This document shows, piece after piece, positions 8,746-14,908 of a stretch of DNA of 14,908 nt. The position numbers and the translations under genes were made by a program. The notes beneath the pieces were generated by a model. That model was not told the DNA's origin. It ran no database searches and saw only the letters and a list, made by a program, of their open reading frames with translations. Location of the stretch: contig DATJQN010000201.1 of NCBI GenBank assembly GCA_035505775.1, positions 1-14,908 on the forward strand, in the 5' to 3' direction. The stretch's first letter is position 1. Every line of letters starts with the position of its first letter. The DNA is from JAJXZP01 sp035505775. GTDB lineage: Bacteria; Spirochaetota; Spirochaetia; Treponematales; Rectinemataceae.

Positions 8746-10941
8746 ATGATGTCGTGGGCAGGGTCTGCGTGTCGGAATCGCCTGGGCAGCTGTTCGCTTC
8801 TCCTCGCCGTCGGGCTTCTCTTCCTGACCTCGGGTGAGATTCGGATTTCCGCGCAGGGCAGCGGGCAGGGAGGCGTCACGGGCTCGGCTCCGAGTGGGGC
8901 CACCGGCGCACCGGCGGCGGGCGGCGCGGCCGTCGGACCCGATGCCGCGCCCCAGTTCAGTGGCGACGCCCGGAGCATCTTCGCGCAGGCCGAGGGCCTG
9001 CGCTTCTCCGAGGACTGGTATGGTGCCGTGGAAGCCTATCTGGCGGTGCTCGACCGGAACCCCTCGTACGGTGAAGCGCTCTACGGCCTGGCCGAATGCT
9101 ACTACGAACTCGAGCAGTACGATCAGGCCCTCCTCTATGCGCGGCGCGCGGCCCCCTTTCTCAGAGGCAACACGGAGCTCGCGGACCTGGAAGGCTTCAT
9201 CCGCATCGGCCTGACGGACCTGCCCGGCGCCCGGTCCGTCTTCTCCGGCGTGACCGCGACCAGACCCAACGACATCGACGCCCGTTTCGGCATGGCCCTG
9301 CTCGACCTTGCCGCAGGCAAGAAGACCGAAGCCCGGCTCAAGCTCGAGGACAGCCTCCGCCTCTCTCCGCAGAACGCCCGTGCGCTCCTGTCGCTTGCGG
9401 TCATTGCCTCGGATCAGGGCAGGCCGGCCGATGCGGAGGCCTTCATCGAGAGGGCCCTGCGCTACCACGGCAGCGAGCCGCGGACCCAGTACGTGGCGGC
9501 GCGGCTTTCGGCGGACCGGGGAGACCTGACGGATGCGGTATTCCACGCGCGGACGGCGCTGGACCTGAAACCGGACTATGCCGCTGCCAGGCTGCTGCTC
9601 GGTTCCCTGATGTACGACTCGGGCTCCTACGATCAGGCGATCGCCCTCATGCGCGACGCCGTCGCCCGCAACAGGAAGGACGGCCTGGCCTGGTACACGC
9701 TCGGCATGGCCCAGGTGGGCGCCGGCAGGACCACGGACGCACTCTACAGCCTCAAGACGGCGGTCGCGCTGCGGCCGGACGACGAAATGGTCCGCATCGC
9801 CCTTGAGGACGCCGTGGTGGATGGAACCACGGTCGAGGACAGCTCCCGGGACGGCTACGCGCAGTGGCACTTTCAGCGCGGGGCCGACTTCGAGGACCGA
9901 AGCTATTTCGACCAGGCCCTGTTCGAGTATCGCCGCGGCCTGGTGATCAACCCCTACTCGGTGCCCGGGCGGCTGAGGTACGCCAACCTGCTCAAGGAAC
10001 GGGGCTTCCCCGGCAAGTACTTTGACGAGCTGGGCTTCATCAAGGATAACGGCAAGCCCACCCAGGACATACTGGACGCGATCGAGATATACGATTCCCT
10101 GCTCAGCGATTCGGTCGGCCGCTCCTGGTCGGTGGACGAGAACGCCCTTCCCAAGCGGCCCTACAAGCTCGCCCTCTTCTTCGAACCGCAGGCGGGGGGG
10201 CGCATCCATACTGCGGACGAGGACCTTCTCCTGCGCTACCTGAAGGAGTTGCTCGCCGCATCCACGCGCGTGTCGGTGGTCTCGCTTCCGGCGCGGGTCG
10301 GGAGCCTGTCCGAGGCCTTCAGGCGGGCCCGCGAGGCGGAGGCGGATTACTTCGTCATTCTGAAGAGCCAGGAGAACGAGCGGGAGATCGCCCTCCAGTG
10401 CGAGCTGCGCGTGGCCAGGACCGGCAGTCCCGCCGCCAGCTTCAGCGCCTATCGGACCGGCAATGATCGGGTCAAGAATGCGCTGTCGCGCATCGTGGAC
10501 CTCCTCGGGTCATCGCTCCCGCCCTATGGCAGCCTGCTGAAGCGCAGCCAGGACCGCGTGCTTGTGGATCTCGGGCGCGCCGACGGGCTGAAGGAAGGCG
10601 ACAAGCTGACCGTTCTCAAGCAGGGCAGTGCGCAGGTCAAGCCGGAGGGACTTGGGCTGAGCTACCCGCCTTCGGCCGCCATCGGCGAAGTGACTCTCAC
10701 CCGGGTCGGCGAAGAGGCGAGCGAAGGAAGCCTCAAGAGCGCCGGATTCTTCGACACCGTCAACCTCGGGGATCGGCTGGTGATCGCTGCCCCCGTTTCC
10801 ACGAAAGCCGGCACTACGGGAGGCACGCCCGGGGCGGCAGGCAGCCCGACCCCGGGAAGCCCGGGCCAGGCGGTCGCAACGCCCTCCGTGCCGGAGCCCA
10901 CCTTCCCCGGGCTCTTCATGCTGGTGCGCAGCCTCCGCTGA
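8746..10941 (+). CDS. Exported TPR-repeat protein with FlgT-like C-terminal region
   Basis: The ATG at 8746 lies 1 nt after the preceding stop and 5 bases behind AAGGA (8736-8740), giving 731 residues. The N-terminus has a basic stretch and a hydrophobic segment (CSLLLAVGLLFLTSG) with possible cleavage near RISA-Q, so the protein is probably exported to the periplasm; no convincing lipobox is seen. A Gly/Ala-rich linker leads to many tetratricopeptide repeats (about 74-420), for example YGEALYGLAECYYELEQYDQA. From about residue 470 a separate alpha/beta region begins (KLALFFEPQAGG), and at 604-625 the segment RVLVDLGRADGLKEGDKLTV matches the pattern seen in the C-terminal domain of FlgT and related envelope proteins. 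The last 40 residues are Pro/Gly/Ser-rich. The TPR call is firm. The function is not known; a scaffold for envelope or flagellar assembly is one possibility. Confidence 0.82.
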   Translation: MMSWAGSACRNRLGSCSLLLAVGLLFLTSGEIRISAQGSGQGGVTGSAPSGATGAPAAGGAAVGPDAAPQFSGDARSIFAQAEGLRFSEDWYGAVEAYLAVLDRNPSYGEALYGLAECYYELEQYDQALLYARRAAPFLRGNTELADLEGFIRIGLTDLPGARSVFSGVTATRPNDIDARFGMALLDLAAGKKTEARLKLEDSLRLSPQNARALLSLAVIASDQGRPADAEAFIERALRYHGSEPRTQYVAARLSADRGDLTDAVFHARTALDLKPDYAAARLLLGSLMYDSGSYDQAIALMRDAVARNRKDGLAWYTLGMAQVGAGRTTDALYSLKTAVALRPDDEMVRIALEDAVVDGTTVEDSSRDGYAQWHFQRGADFEDRSYFDQALFEYRRGLVINPYSVPGRLRYANLLKERGFPGKYFDELGFIKDNGKPTQDILDAIEIYDSLLSDSVGRSWSVDENALPKRPYKLALFFEPQAGGRIHTADEDLLLRYLKELLAASTRVSVVSLPARVGSLSEAFRRAREAEADYFVILKSQENEREIALQCELRVARTGSPAASFSAYRTGNDRVKNALSRIVDLLGSSLPPYGSLLKRSQDRVLVDLGRADGLKEGDKLTVLKQGSAQVKPEGLGLSYPPSAAIGEVTLTRVGEEASEGSLKSAGFFDTVNLGDRLVIAAPVSTKAGTTGGTPGAAGSPTPGSPGQAVATPSVPEPTFPGLFMLVRSLR

Positions 10942-10957
10942 GCCGCGCCCCACGTGA

Positions 10958-11027
10958 CGGGCCGCGGCGGCGCGGCGACGCTGCCGCCGCCCGCGCGCCG
11001 CGGGGAACCGCCCCGCGCCGCGGCCCG
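10958..11027 (+). terminator. Large GC-rich inverted repeat downstream of the TPR gene
   Basis: CGGGCCGCGGCG (10958-10969) and CGCCGCGGCCCG (11016-11027) are perfect 12-bp inverted arms. The 46-base interior can fold further, for example CGCGGGG (10999-11005) with CCCCGCG (11011-11017) around a 5-base loop. It begins 16 bases after the TPR stop, where a terminator for the phoH-to-TPR cluster would be expected. No T-run follows, so it is not a classical intrinsic terminator; an RNA-stabilising end structure is equally possible. Confidence 0.45.
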
Positions 11028-11132
11028 CAAAACTCGCGCTCGTGGACCGCGACCTCGCCTCTGGAAGCCATGTGGCTGCGTATTGGGATATTTTGATAAA
11101 TAAAACACCATTTCACTATCCGTAAAGACTCC

Positions 11133-11161
11133 TTGTCCAAAACGACAAAATGCCCTAGATT
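11133..11161 (+). promoter_or_regulatory. Probable gdhA promoter
   Basis: TTGTCC (11133-11138), a 17-base spacer and TAGATT (11156-11161) each match the sigma70 consensus at 4 of 6 positions and lie in the AT-rich island. Predicted initiation near 11168 gives a leader of about 115 bases. A weaker alternative is TTGATA (11093-11098) with CACTAT (11114-11119), spaced at 15 bases. Confidence 0.5.
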
Positions 11162-11165
11162 GTCG
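11133..11165 (+). promoter_or_regulatory. Candidate operator half-sites over the gdhA promoter
   Basis: The half-site TTGTC(C/G) occurs three times: TTGTCC (11133-11138) forward, CGACAA (11143-11148) inverted, and TTGTCG (11160-11165) forward. The outer two overlap the -35 and the -10/start region. Such spacing would suit a dimeric regulator that blocks polymerase, but chance is not excluded and no regulator is identified. Confidence 0.3.
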
Positions 11166-11229
11166 CCCGCCGGCCCGAGCCCTCAGGAAAGCCCTGCGTG
11201 GCATCCAAAGGCGATCTCAGGCCCGGCCA

Positions 11230-11250
11230 GCGGCTCCTGCAGGGAGTCGC
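11230..11250 (+). promoter_or_regulatory. Hairpin in the gdhA leader
   Basis: GCGGCTCC (11230-11237) pairs with GGAGTCGC (11243-11250) over 8 base pairs including one G-U, closing a 5-base loop TGCAG. It ends 19 bases before the ribosome binding site AAGGAG (11270-11275). It may modulate translation or mRNA stability. I do not recognise a known riboswitch class. Confidence 0.4.
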
Positions 11251-11282
11251 CGTCGCCCCGGCGAAGGAAAAGGAGAGAGGCA

Positions 11283-12629
11283 ATGAACCCGTATATCCGC
11301 CAGGTCCTTGACGAGCTCAAGGCGCGCTATCCCTGGGAGACCGAGTTTCTCCAGGCGGTCGACGAAGTGCTCGAATCGATATCGCCGCTTATCGATGCCG
11401 AGCCGAGATATCGTTCGCAGCGCATTCTCGAGCGCATCACCGAACCCGAGCGCGTCGTCATGTTCCGCGTGCCCTGGATGGACGACCGGGGCGACTATCA
11501 TGTCAATCGCGGCTATCGCGTCCAGTTCAACAGCGCCATCGGCCCCTACAAGGGAGGCCTGCGGTTCCACCCGAAGGTTCAGCTCTCCACGCTCAAGTTC
11601 CTCGGCTTCGAACAGATCTTCAAGAATTCCCTCACCGGCCTTCCGATGGGCGGGGGCAAGGGCGGCTCCGACTTCGATCCCAACGGCAAGAGCGACAACG
11701 AGATCATGCGTTTCTGCCAGAGCTTCATGACGGAGCTCGTCAAGCACGTGGGCGCCGATACGGACGTCCCCGCCGGCGACATCGGCGTGGGCGGCCGTGA
11801 GGTCGGCTATCTCTTCGGCCAGTACAAGCGCATCGCCAACGAGTTCACCGGCGTGCTCACCGGCAAGGGGCTCAGCTTCGGTGGCTCCCTCATACGGCCG
11901 GAGGCCACCGGTTTCGGCGCTATCTACTTTGCCGAGGAAATGCTCAAGCTTTCGGGCGACAGCATCAAGGGAAAGACCATTTCGGTCTCGGGCTTCGGGA
12001 ACGTGGCCTGGGGAGCCTGCATCAAGGGCACGCAGCTCGGGGGCAAGGTCGTCACGATCTCCGGGCCGGACGGCTACATCCACGATCCGGCGGGCATCGG
12101 GACGCAGGAGAAATGGGACTACCTCACGCAGATGCTGGTCATCGACCGCAACAAGGTCGAAACCTACGCGAAGAAGTTCCCCACGTCGAGCTTCCATGCC
12201 GGAAAGAAGCCCTGGGAGCAGAAGGTCGATATCGCCATGCCCTGCGCCATCCAGAACGAGCTCGACGGTGACGACGCACGCGCGCTCCTGGCCAATGGCG
12301 TGAAGACCGTGGTCGAGACCTCGAACATGGGCTGCACGCCCGAGGCCTGGAAGCTCTTCATCGAAAAGAAGATTCCCTTTGCGCCCGGCAAGGCAGCCAA
12401 CGCAGGCGGGGTCGCGACCTCCGGCCTCGAAATGAGCCAGAACTCCATGAGGCTCGGCTGGGGAGCCGAGGAGGTCGACAACCGGCTTCGCGAGATCATG
12501 GTGAACATCCACAGAACCTGCTACGATACGGCCAGGAAATACGGCTTCGAGGGCAACTACGTCGTCGGCGCCAACATCGCCGGCTTCAAGAAAGTGGCCG
12601 ATGCGATGATAGACCAGGGGCTCGTGTAA
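11283..12629 (+). CDS. gdhA: Glutamate dehydrogenase, hexameric GdhA type
   Basis: This cytoplasmic enzyme interconverts glutamate with 2-oxoglutarate and ammonium. The ATG at 11283, 7 bases behind AAGGAG, gives 448 residues, the standard size for the small hexameric class (E. coli GdhA is 447). Substrate and catalytic motifs are complete: FNSAIGPYKGGLRFHP with K90, LPMGGGKGGSDFDP with catalytic K126, and DVPAGDIGVGGREVG with D166. The Rossmann glycine motif GFGNVAWGA is at about 237-245, and the C-terminal part carries NAGGVATSGLEMSQNS. The closest class is EC 1.4.1.4 (NADP), but cofactor preference cannot be fixed by eye. The gene has its own promoter region and a long leader, and is followed after 61 bases by an M20 hydrolase gene. 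No damage is seen. Confidence 0.97.
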   Translation: MNPYIRQVLDELKARYPWETEFLQAVDEVLESISPLIDAEPRYRSQRILERITEPERVVMFRVPWMDDRGDYHVNRGYRVQFNSAIGPYKGGLRFHPKVQLSTLKFLGFEQIFKNSLTGLPMGGGKGGSDFDPNGKSDNEIMRFCQSFMTELVKHVGADTDVPAGDIGVGGREVGYLFGQYKRIANEFTGVLTGKGLSFGGSLIRPEATGFGAIYFAEEMLKLSGDSIKGKTISVSGFGNVAWGACIKGTQLGGKVVTISGPDGYIHDPAGIGTQEKWDYLTQMLVIDRNKVETYAKKFPTSSFHAGKKPWEQKVDIAMPCAIQNELDGDDARALLANGVKTVVETSNMGCTPEAWKLFIEKKIPFAPGKAANAGGVATSGLEMSQNSMRLGWGAEEVDNRLREIMVNIHRTCYDTARKYGFEGNYVVGANIAGFKKVADAMIDQGLV

Positions 12630-12637
12630 GCGGCCGG

Positions 12638-12668
12638 TCGGGGGGGCGGCAGCGTCCGCTTCCCCCGA
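12638..12668 (+). terminator. Strong hairpin just after gdhA
   Basis: TCGGGGG (12638-12644) pairs with CCCCCGA (12662-12668), and GCGG (12646-12649) pairs with CCGC (12656-12659) above a small internal loop. It starts 9 bases after the gdhA stop codon. There is only ATT and no T-run behind it, so it may be a partial terminator or an mRNA-stabilising structure that sets expression of the downstream gene. Confidence 0.45.
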
Positions 12669-12690
12669 TTCCCCGCCGGGGAGGTGAGTC

Positions 12691-13872
12691 ATGACCGAGC
12701 TCAAGCTGCAGGGGCGGGACGTCACGGAGGAGCTTCTCGCCTTCGCGCAGGACCTCGTCCGGATCCGGAGCTGCTCCGGCGAGGAGCGGGAGGTCGTGCA
12801 CTGTGCCGCCGAGCGCATGAAGCTGCTCGGATATGACGAGCTGCGAATCGACGGTTTCGGCAACCTCCTCGGTCGCGTCGGTACCGGCGGCTCCTCCATC
12901 ATGTTCGATTCCCACCTGGACACGGTCGCGGTGCCGGACGAGTCCGACTGGGCCCATCCCCCTTTCGGCGGCGACCGCGCCGGGGGCTTCCTGTGGGGCC
13001 GGGGCTCGGTGGATATGAAAAGCGGAGCCGCGGCTTCGATCTATGCCGGGGCGATCGCCAGGGAGCTCGGCCTCACGCGGAACCATGCCGTGTACGTCTC
13101 CTGCACGACCTTCGAGGAGGACTGCGACGGCGAAAACCTCCGCCACCTCTTCCAGGAGTTTTCATTCAGGCCCGACTGCGTGGTGATCTGCGAGCCCTCC
13201 TCGAACCTCATCGCAAGAGGCCACAAGGGCAAGGCGCAGATTCTCATCAGGACGCGGGGAGTCTCCGCCCACGGCTCAGCCCCCGAGAAGGGCGTCAACG
13301 CGATCTACGCGATGGCTGACATCATCCGGAGGGTGGAGGAGGCTCAGCGCGCGCTCGCCGCGCGGGGCGGGCGGCATGGCACCCTCGTCATGTCCAGGAT
13401 TTCGAGCACCGGCGCCTCGCTGAACGCGGTGCCGTCGGAGTGCGAGGCCTATCTCGACCGGAGGCTGGCTGTCGGCGAGACCGAGGATGCGGTTCGGTCG
13501 GAGTTCGACGGCATAGTCGAGGGCACGGGAGCGACCTGGGAGATCGGGACCGTCCGGCGCCGGACCTGGACGGGGCTCGACGTGGTCTATGAGCCCTTCC
13601 ATCTGGCCTGGGAGCTCGACCCGGAGAGCCGGCTCGCCCGCATCTTCGACGAGGCATACCGGAGGACCTTCGGCTCGTCGCCCGGAACCTACGACTTCTG
13701 GGATTTCAGCACGAACGCGGTCGCCACGGTGCGACTCGGCATTCCCACGATCGGCTTTGGCCCGGGAGAGTACAAGCTCGCGCACATGCGCGACGAGCGA
13801 TGCGCCGAGACGCAGATCGCCGACGCCTGCCGGATGTATGTCGAGGCCATACGGGGATCATCGGAATCCTGA
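12691..13872 (+). CDS. ygeY: M20-family metallohydrolase, YgeY type
   Basis: M20 proteins are two-zinc amidohydrolases or peptidases of the cytoplasm. This one has 393 residues and reads like YgeY, the putative hydrolase of the E. coli selenium/purine catabolism cluster, whose exact substrate is uncertain to me. Metal and catalytic residues look intact: H75 in DSHLDTV, bridging D108 in GRGSVDMKSG, catalytic E142 and ligand E143 in TTFEEDCDGEN, E168 in ICEPSS and H365 in YKLAHMRDE. The dimerisation segment with SAHGSAPEKGVNAIYAM lies between. The ATG has an excellent ribosome binding site (GGGGAGGTGA, 12678-12687). With no promoter visible in the 61-base gap it is probably co-transcribed with gdhA, which hints at release of amino nitrogen. 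A related deacylase or ArgE/DapE-like activity cannot be excluded. Confidence 0.85.
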   Translation: MTELKLQGRDVTEELLAFAQDLVRIRSCSGEEREVVHCAAERMKLLGYDELRIDGFGNLLGRVGTGGSSIMFDSHLDTVAVPDESDWAHPPFGGDRAGGFLWGRGSVDMKSGAAASIYAGAIARELGLTRNHAVYVSCTTFEEDCDGENLRHLFQEFSFRPDCVVICEPSSNLIARGHKGKAQILIRTRGVSAHGSAPEKGVNAIYAMADIIRRVEEAQRALAARGGRHGTLVMSRISSTGASLNAVPSECEAYLDRRLAVGETEDAVRSEFDGIVEGTGATWEIGTVRRRTWTGLDVVYEPFHLAWELDPESRLARIFDEAYRRTFGSSPGTYDFWDFSTNAVATVRLGIPTIGFGPGEYKLAHMRDERCAETQIADACRMYVEAIRGSSES

Positions 13873-13899
13873 GCTCCCGCTTTCCTGAACCGCCGCGAC

Positions 13900-13929
13900 T
13901 TGCCTCGGGATCGCCGCAGTCGCTATATT
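13900..13929 (+). promoter_or_regulatory. Promoter for the nitroreductase gene
   Basis: TTGCCT (13900-13905), an 18-base spacer and TATATT (13924-13929). The -35 matches 4 of 6 and the -10 matches 5 of 6 consensus positions. Predicted initiation near 13936 coincides with the ATG at 13937, and no Shine-Dalgarno precedes it, so the mRNA would be leaderless. Confidence 0.6.
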
Positions 13930-13936
13930 CCGCCGC

Positions 13937-14782
13937 ATGGACAGCGTGCAGGACATCATCAGGGCAAGAACTTCAGTACGAACCTTCACGGGCGAGCGGT
14001 TGGGCGCCAGCGAGCTCGCCCATGTGGAGCGGATACTCGCCGACGCCGGCCCGGGACCCTTCGGGGGCCGCCCGCGCTTCCGGCTCGAAACGGCGAGCTC
14101 GCAGGAGCGGACGGAGGCCCGATCGATCGGGGCCTACGGCATGATCCGCAAGGCGCCGGCCTTCATAGTAGGAGCCATCCGGAGGGCGGAAGGGGCCAAC
14201 GAGGACTACGGCTACGTGCTCGAGCGCGTCATTCTCGAGCTGACGGCGATGGGGCTCGGAACCTGCTGGCTCGGCGGAAGCTTCAATCGGGGGGAGAGCG
14301 CCCGCAGGATCGCCCTTGCGGAGGACGAAATGATTCCGGCGGTGACTCCGGTCGGCCGGAAGCCCCCGGTTCCGGGTTTCCGGTCCCGGATGATCCGCAA
14401 TGCCGTGAAAGCCGATCTTCGCAAGCCGCGCGAGGTCCTGTTCTTCGACGAAGGCTGGGAGCAGGGCCTGTCCGCTGACGGCAGTCCCTGGGACGCGGCC
14501 CTCGAGTGTCTCCGTCTGGCGCCTTCGGCGAGCAACAAGCAGCCCTGGCGCATCGTGAGGGTCGGGTCACCCTCCCCGGCATTCCACCTCTACCTCCACG
14601 AGGATAGTTCGTACAACTCGTCCTACGGCGATGTGAAGCTTCAGAATGTCGACATGGGCATCGCCATGGCCCATTTCGAGCTCGCCGCCCGCGAGCTCGA
14701 GCTTCCAGGTTCGTGGTCCCGGCTGCAGGTGACGCCGCTCTCCGCTCCGGCCCCCCTGCGCTATATTGCCACCTGGCACTAA
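13937..14782 (+). CDS. Nitroreductase-family protein, TM1586-like
   Basis: Nitroreductases are FMN-dependent NAD(P)H oxidoreductases of the cytoplasm. The 281-residue protein begins with the usual N-terminal motif RARTSVRTFTGE (about 9-20), and the central ELTAMGLGTCWLGGSFNRG matches the family. The typical flavin-binding segment APSASNKQPW appears at residues 195-204 instead of near residue 35; at the expected position the first half has only a degenerate GPGPFGGRPRF. This layout, with two half-domains in one chain, fits the TM1586-type putative nitroreductases (Pfam TM1586_NiRdase), which as I recall resemble a fused pseudo-dimer. The late segment KLQNVDMGIAMAHFELAA supports this. The start follows directly after a promoter, without a ribosome binding site. 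The substrate is unknown. Confidence 0.82.
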   Translation: MDSVQDIIRARTSVRTFTGERLGASELAHVERILADAGPGPFGGRPRFRLETASSQERTEARSIGAYGMIRKAPAFIVGAIRRAEGANEDYGYVLERVILELTAMGLGTCWLGGSFNRGESARRIALAEDEMIPAVTPVGRKPPVPGFRSRMIRNAVKADLRKPREVLFFDEGWEQGLSADGSPWDAALECLRLAPSASNKQPWRIVRVGSPSPAFHLYLHEDSSYNSSYGDVKLQNVDMGIAMAHFELAARELELPGSWSRLQVTPLSAPAPLRYIATWH

Positions 14783-14793
14783 ACAGCTGTACC

Positions 14794-14817
14794 CCGGCCG
14801 CGACTGCCGGCGGCCGG
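14794..14817 (+). terminator. GC-rich hairpin after the nitroreductase gene
   Basis: CCGGCCGC (14794-14801) and GCGGCCGG (14810-14817) form a perfect 8-bp stem with an 8-base loop, 12 bases after the stop codon. A second GGCCGGG at 14828-14834 offers an alternative partner. No T-run follows directly, so termination is plausible but unproven. Confidence 0.4.
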
Positions 14818-14844
14818 ACCGGAGCCTGGCCGGGCTTATGACAC

Positions 14845-14907
14845 TTGCCCCGCTCCGTGTCGTGCGTTACTTTTTCATCATCGTATCTTACCGTCGCTAC
14901 AGGAGGT
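14845..14907 (+). promoter_or_regulatory. Promoter and ribosome binding site of the next gene (beyond the window)
   Basis: TTGCCC (14845-14850), a 17-base spacer and TACTTT (14868-14873) form a weak promoter; TATCTT (14884-14889) is another possible -10. The window closes on AGGAGGT (14901-14907), a full Shine-Dalgarno match, so a start codon is expected within about 10 bases past the right edge. Confidence 0.45.
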
Positions 14908-14908
14908 C

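Larger units (their letters stand above)
10942..11282 (+). other. 341-base non-coding region between the TPR gene and gdhA
   Basis: This is the only long gap in the window. Bases 10942-11040 are almost pure G and C and strongly palindromic. Bases 11079-11160 are AT-rich by contrast and hold the probable gdhA promoter. Bases 11161-11282 are a GC-rich leader with a hairpin and the gdhA ribosome binding site. An in-frame TTG at 11133 could extend gdhA upstream, but that extension has no similarity to GDH proteins and no ribosome binding site. Confidence 0.8.

Noticed and set aside
8611..10209. A 532-codon minus-strand frame opposite the TPR gene
   Set aside because: Same cause: codon bias of the TPR gene on the + strand. 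The translation has no recognisable domain.
11200..11216. A sigma54-like GG...GC pattern (TGGCAT then GGCG) in the gdhA leader
   Set aside because: The -12 element does not match TTGC, and the GG/GC match alone is too weak in GC-rich DNA.
11133..11282. Upstream extension of gdhA from the TTG at 11133
   Set aside because: The extra 50 residues have no GDH similarity, the TTG is the promoter -35 box, and the ATG at 11283 has a proper ribosome binding site and gives the standard 448-residue length.
11217..12923. A 568-codon open frame on the minus strand across gdhA
   Set aside because: It runs through gdhA and into the M20 gene, both firmly identified. Its translation shows no motif and no ribosome binding site. 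Long antisense frames over conserved GC-rich enzyme genes are a codon-bias artefact.
14838..14908. Open frame from the ATG at 14838 to the window end
   Set aside because: No ribosome binding site precedes it and it runs through the promoter-like boxes and the AGGAGGT at 14901, which better fit a gene starting beyond the edge.

Overview
The window is a GC-rich bacterial chromosome segment. All nine recognisable genes lie on the + strand, and it ends with a probable promoter and ribosome binding site for a tenth gene just beyond the right edge. The best guess for the host is a GC-rich, probably anaerobic spirochaete. The reasons are a uvrA gene followed directly by a large LptD/OstA-like outer-membrane protein (I recall the same pair side by side in Treponema pallidum), the compact phoH - 7TM-HD - ybeY - corC/tlyC - TPR run, and an LptD-like protein whose mature part has no cysteine. 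This assignment is inference and is not proven by the sequence. I see no mobile element, CRISPR array, tRNA or rRNA.

Layout. Bases 1-434 are the 3' end of uvrA. Bases 583-4143 encode the LptD-like protein behind its own sigma70-type promoter. Bases 4198-10941 form a tightly packed cluster: phoH (TTG start), an HD-domain membrane protein, ybeY, a CorC/TlyC CBS protein and an exported TPR protein. The coding sequences overlap by a few bases or are separated by 1 nt. Bases 10942-11282 are the only long non-coding stretch: a very GC-rich palindromic block, then an abrupt AT-rich island with a promoter and possible operator half-sites, then a leader hairpin. Next come gdhA (glutamate dehydrogenase), a YgeY-type M20 hydrolase, and a TM1586-like nitroreductase with its own promoter.

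How the genes work together. UvrA serves nucleotide excision repair. The LptD-like protein serves outer-membrane assembly. PhoH and YbeY act in RNA metabolism and ribosome maturation and are neighbours in many phyla; the HD protein resembles PgpH-type c-di-AMP phosphodiesterases, and the CorC-like protein is the usual companion of YbeY. GdhA and the YgeY-like hydrolase could form a small amino-nitrogen unit, because the hydrolase gene follows gdhA by 61 bases with a strong ribosome binding site and no visible promoter of its own.

Most of the window is ordinary core genome. The points that deserve a second look are: promoters placed so close to the start codons of the LptD-like and nitroreductase genes that the mRNAs should be leaderless; a SAP-like helical motif and a repeat-rich Ala/Pro/Thr insert in the cysteine-free LptD-like protein; the three-half-site arrangement at the gdhA promoter; and the flagellar FlgT-like tail of the TPR protein.
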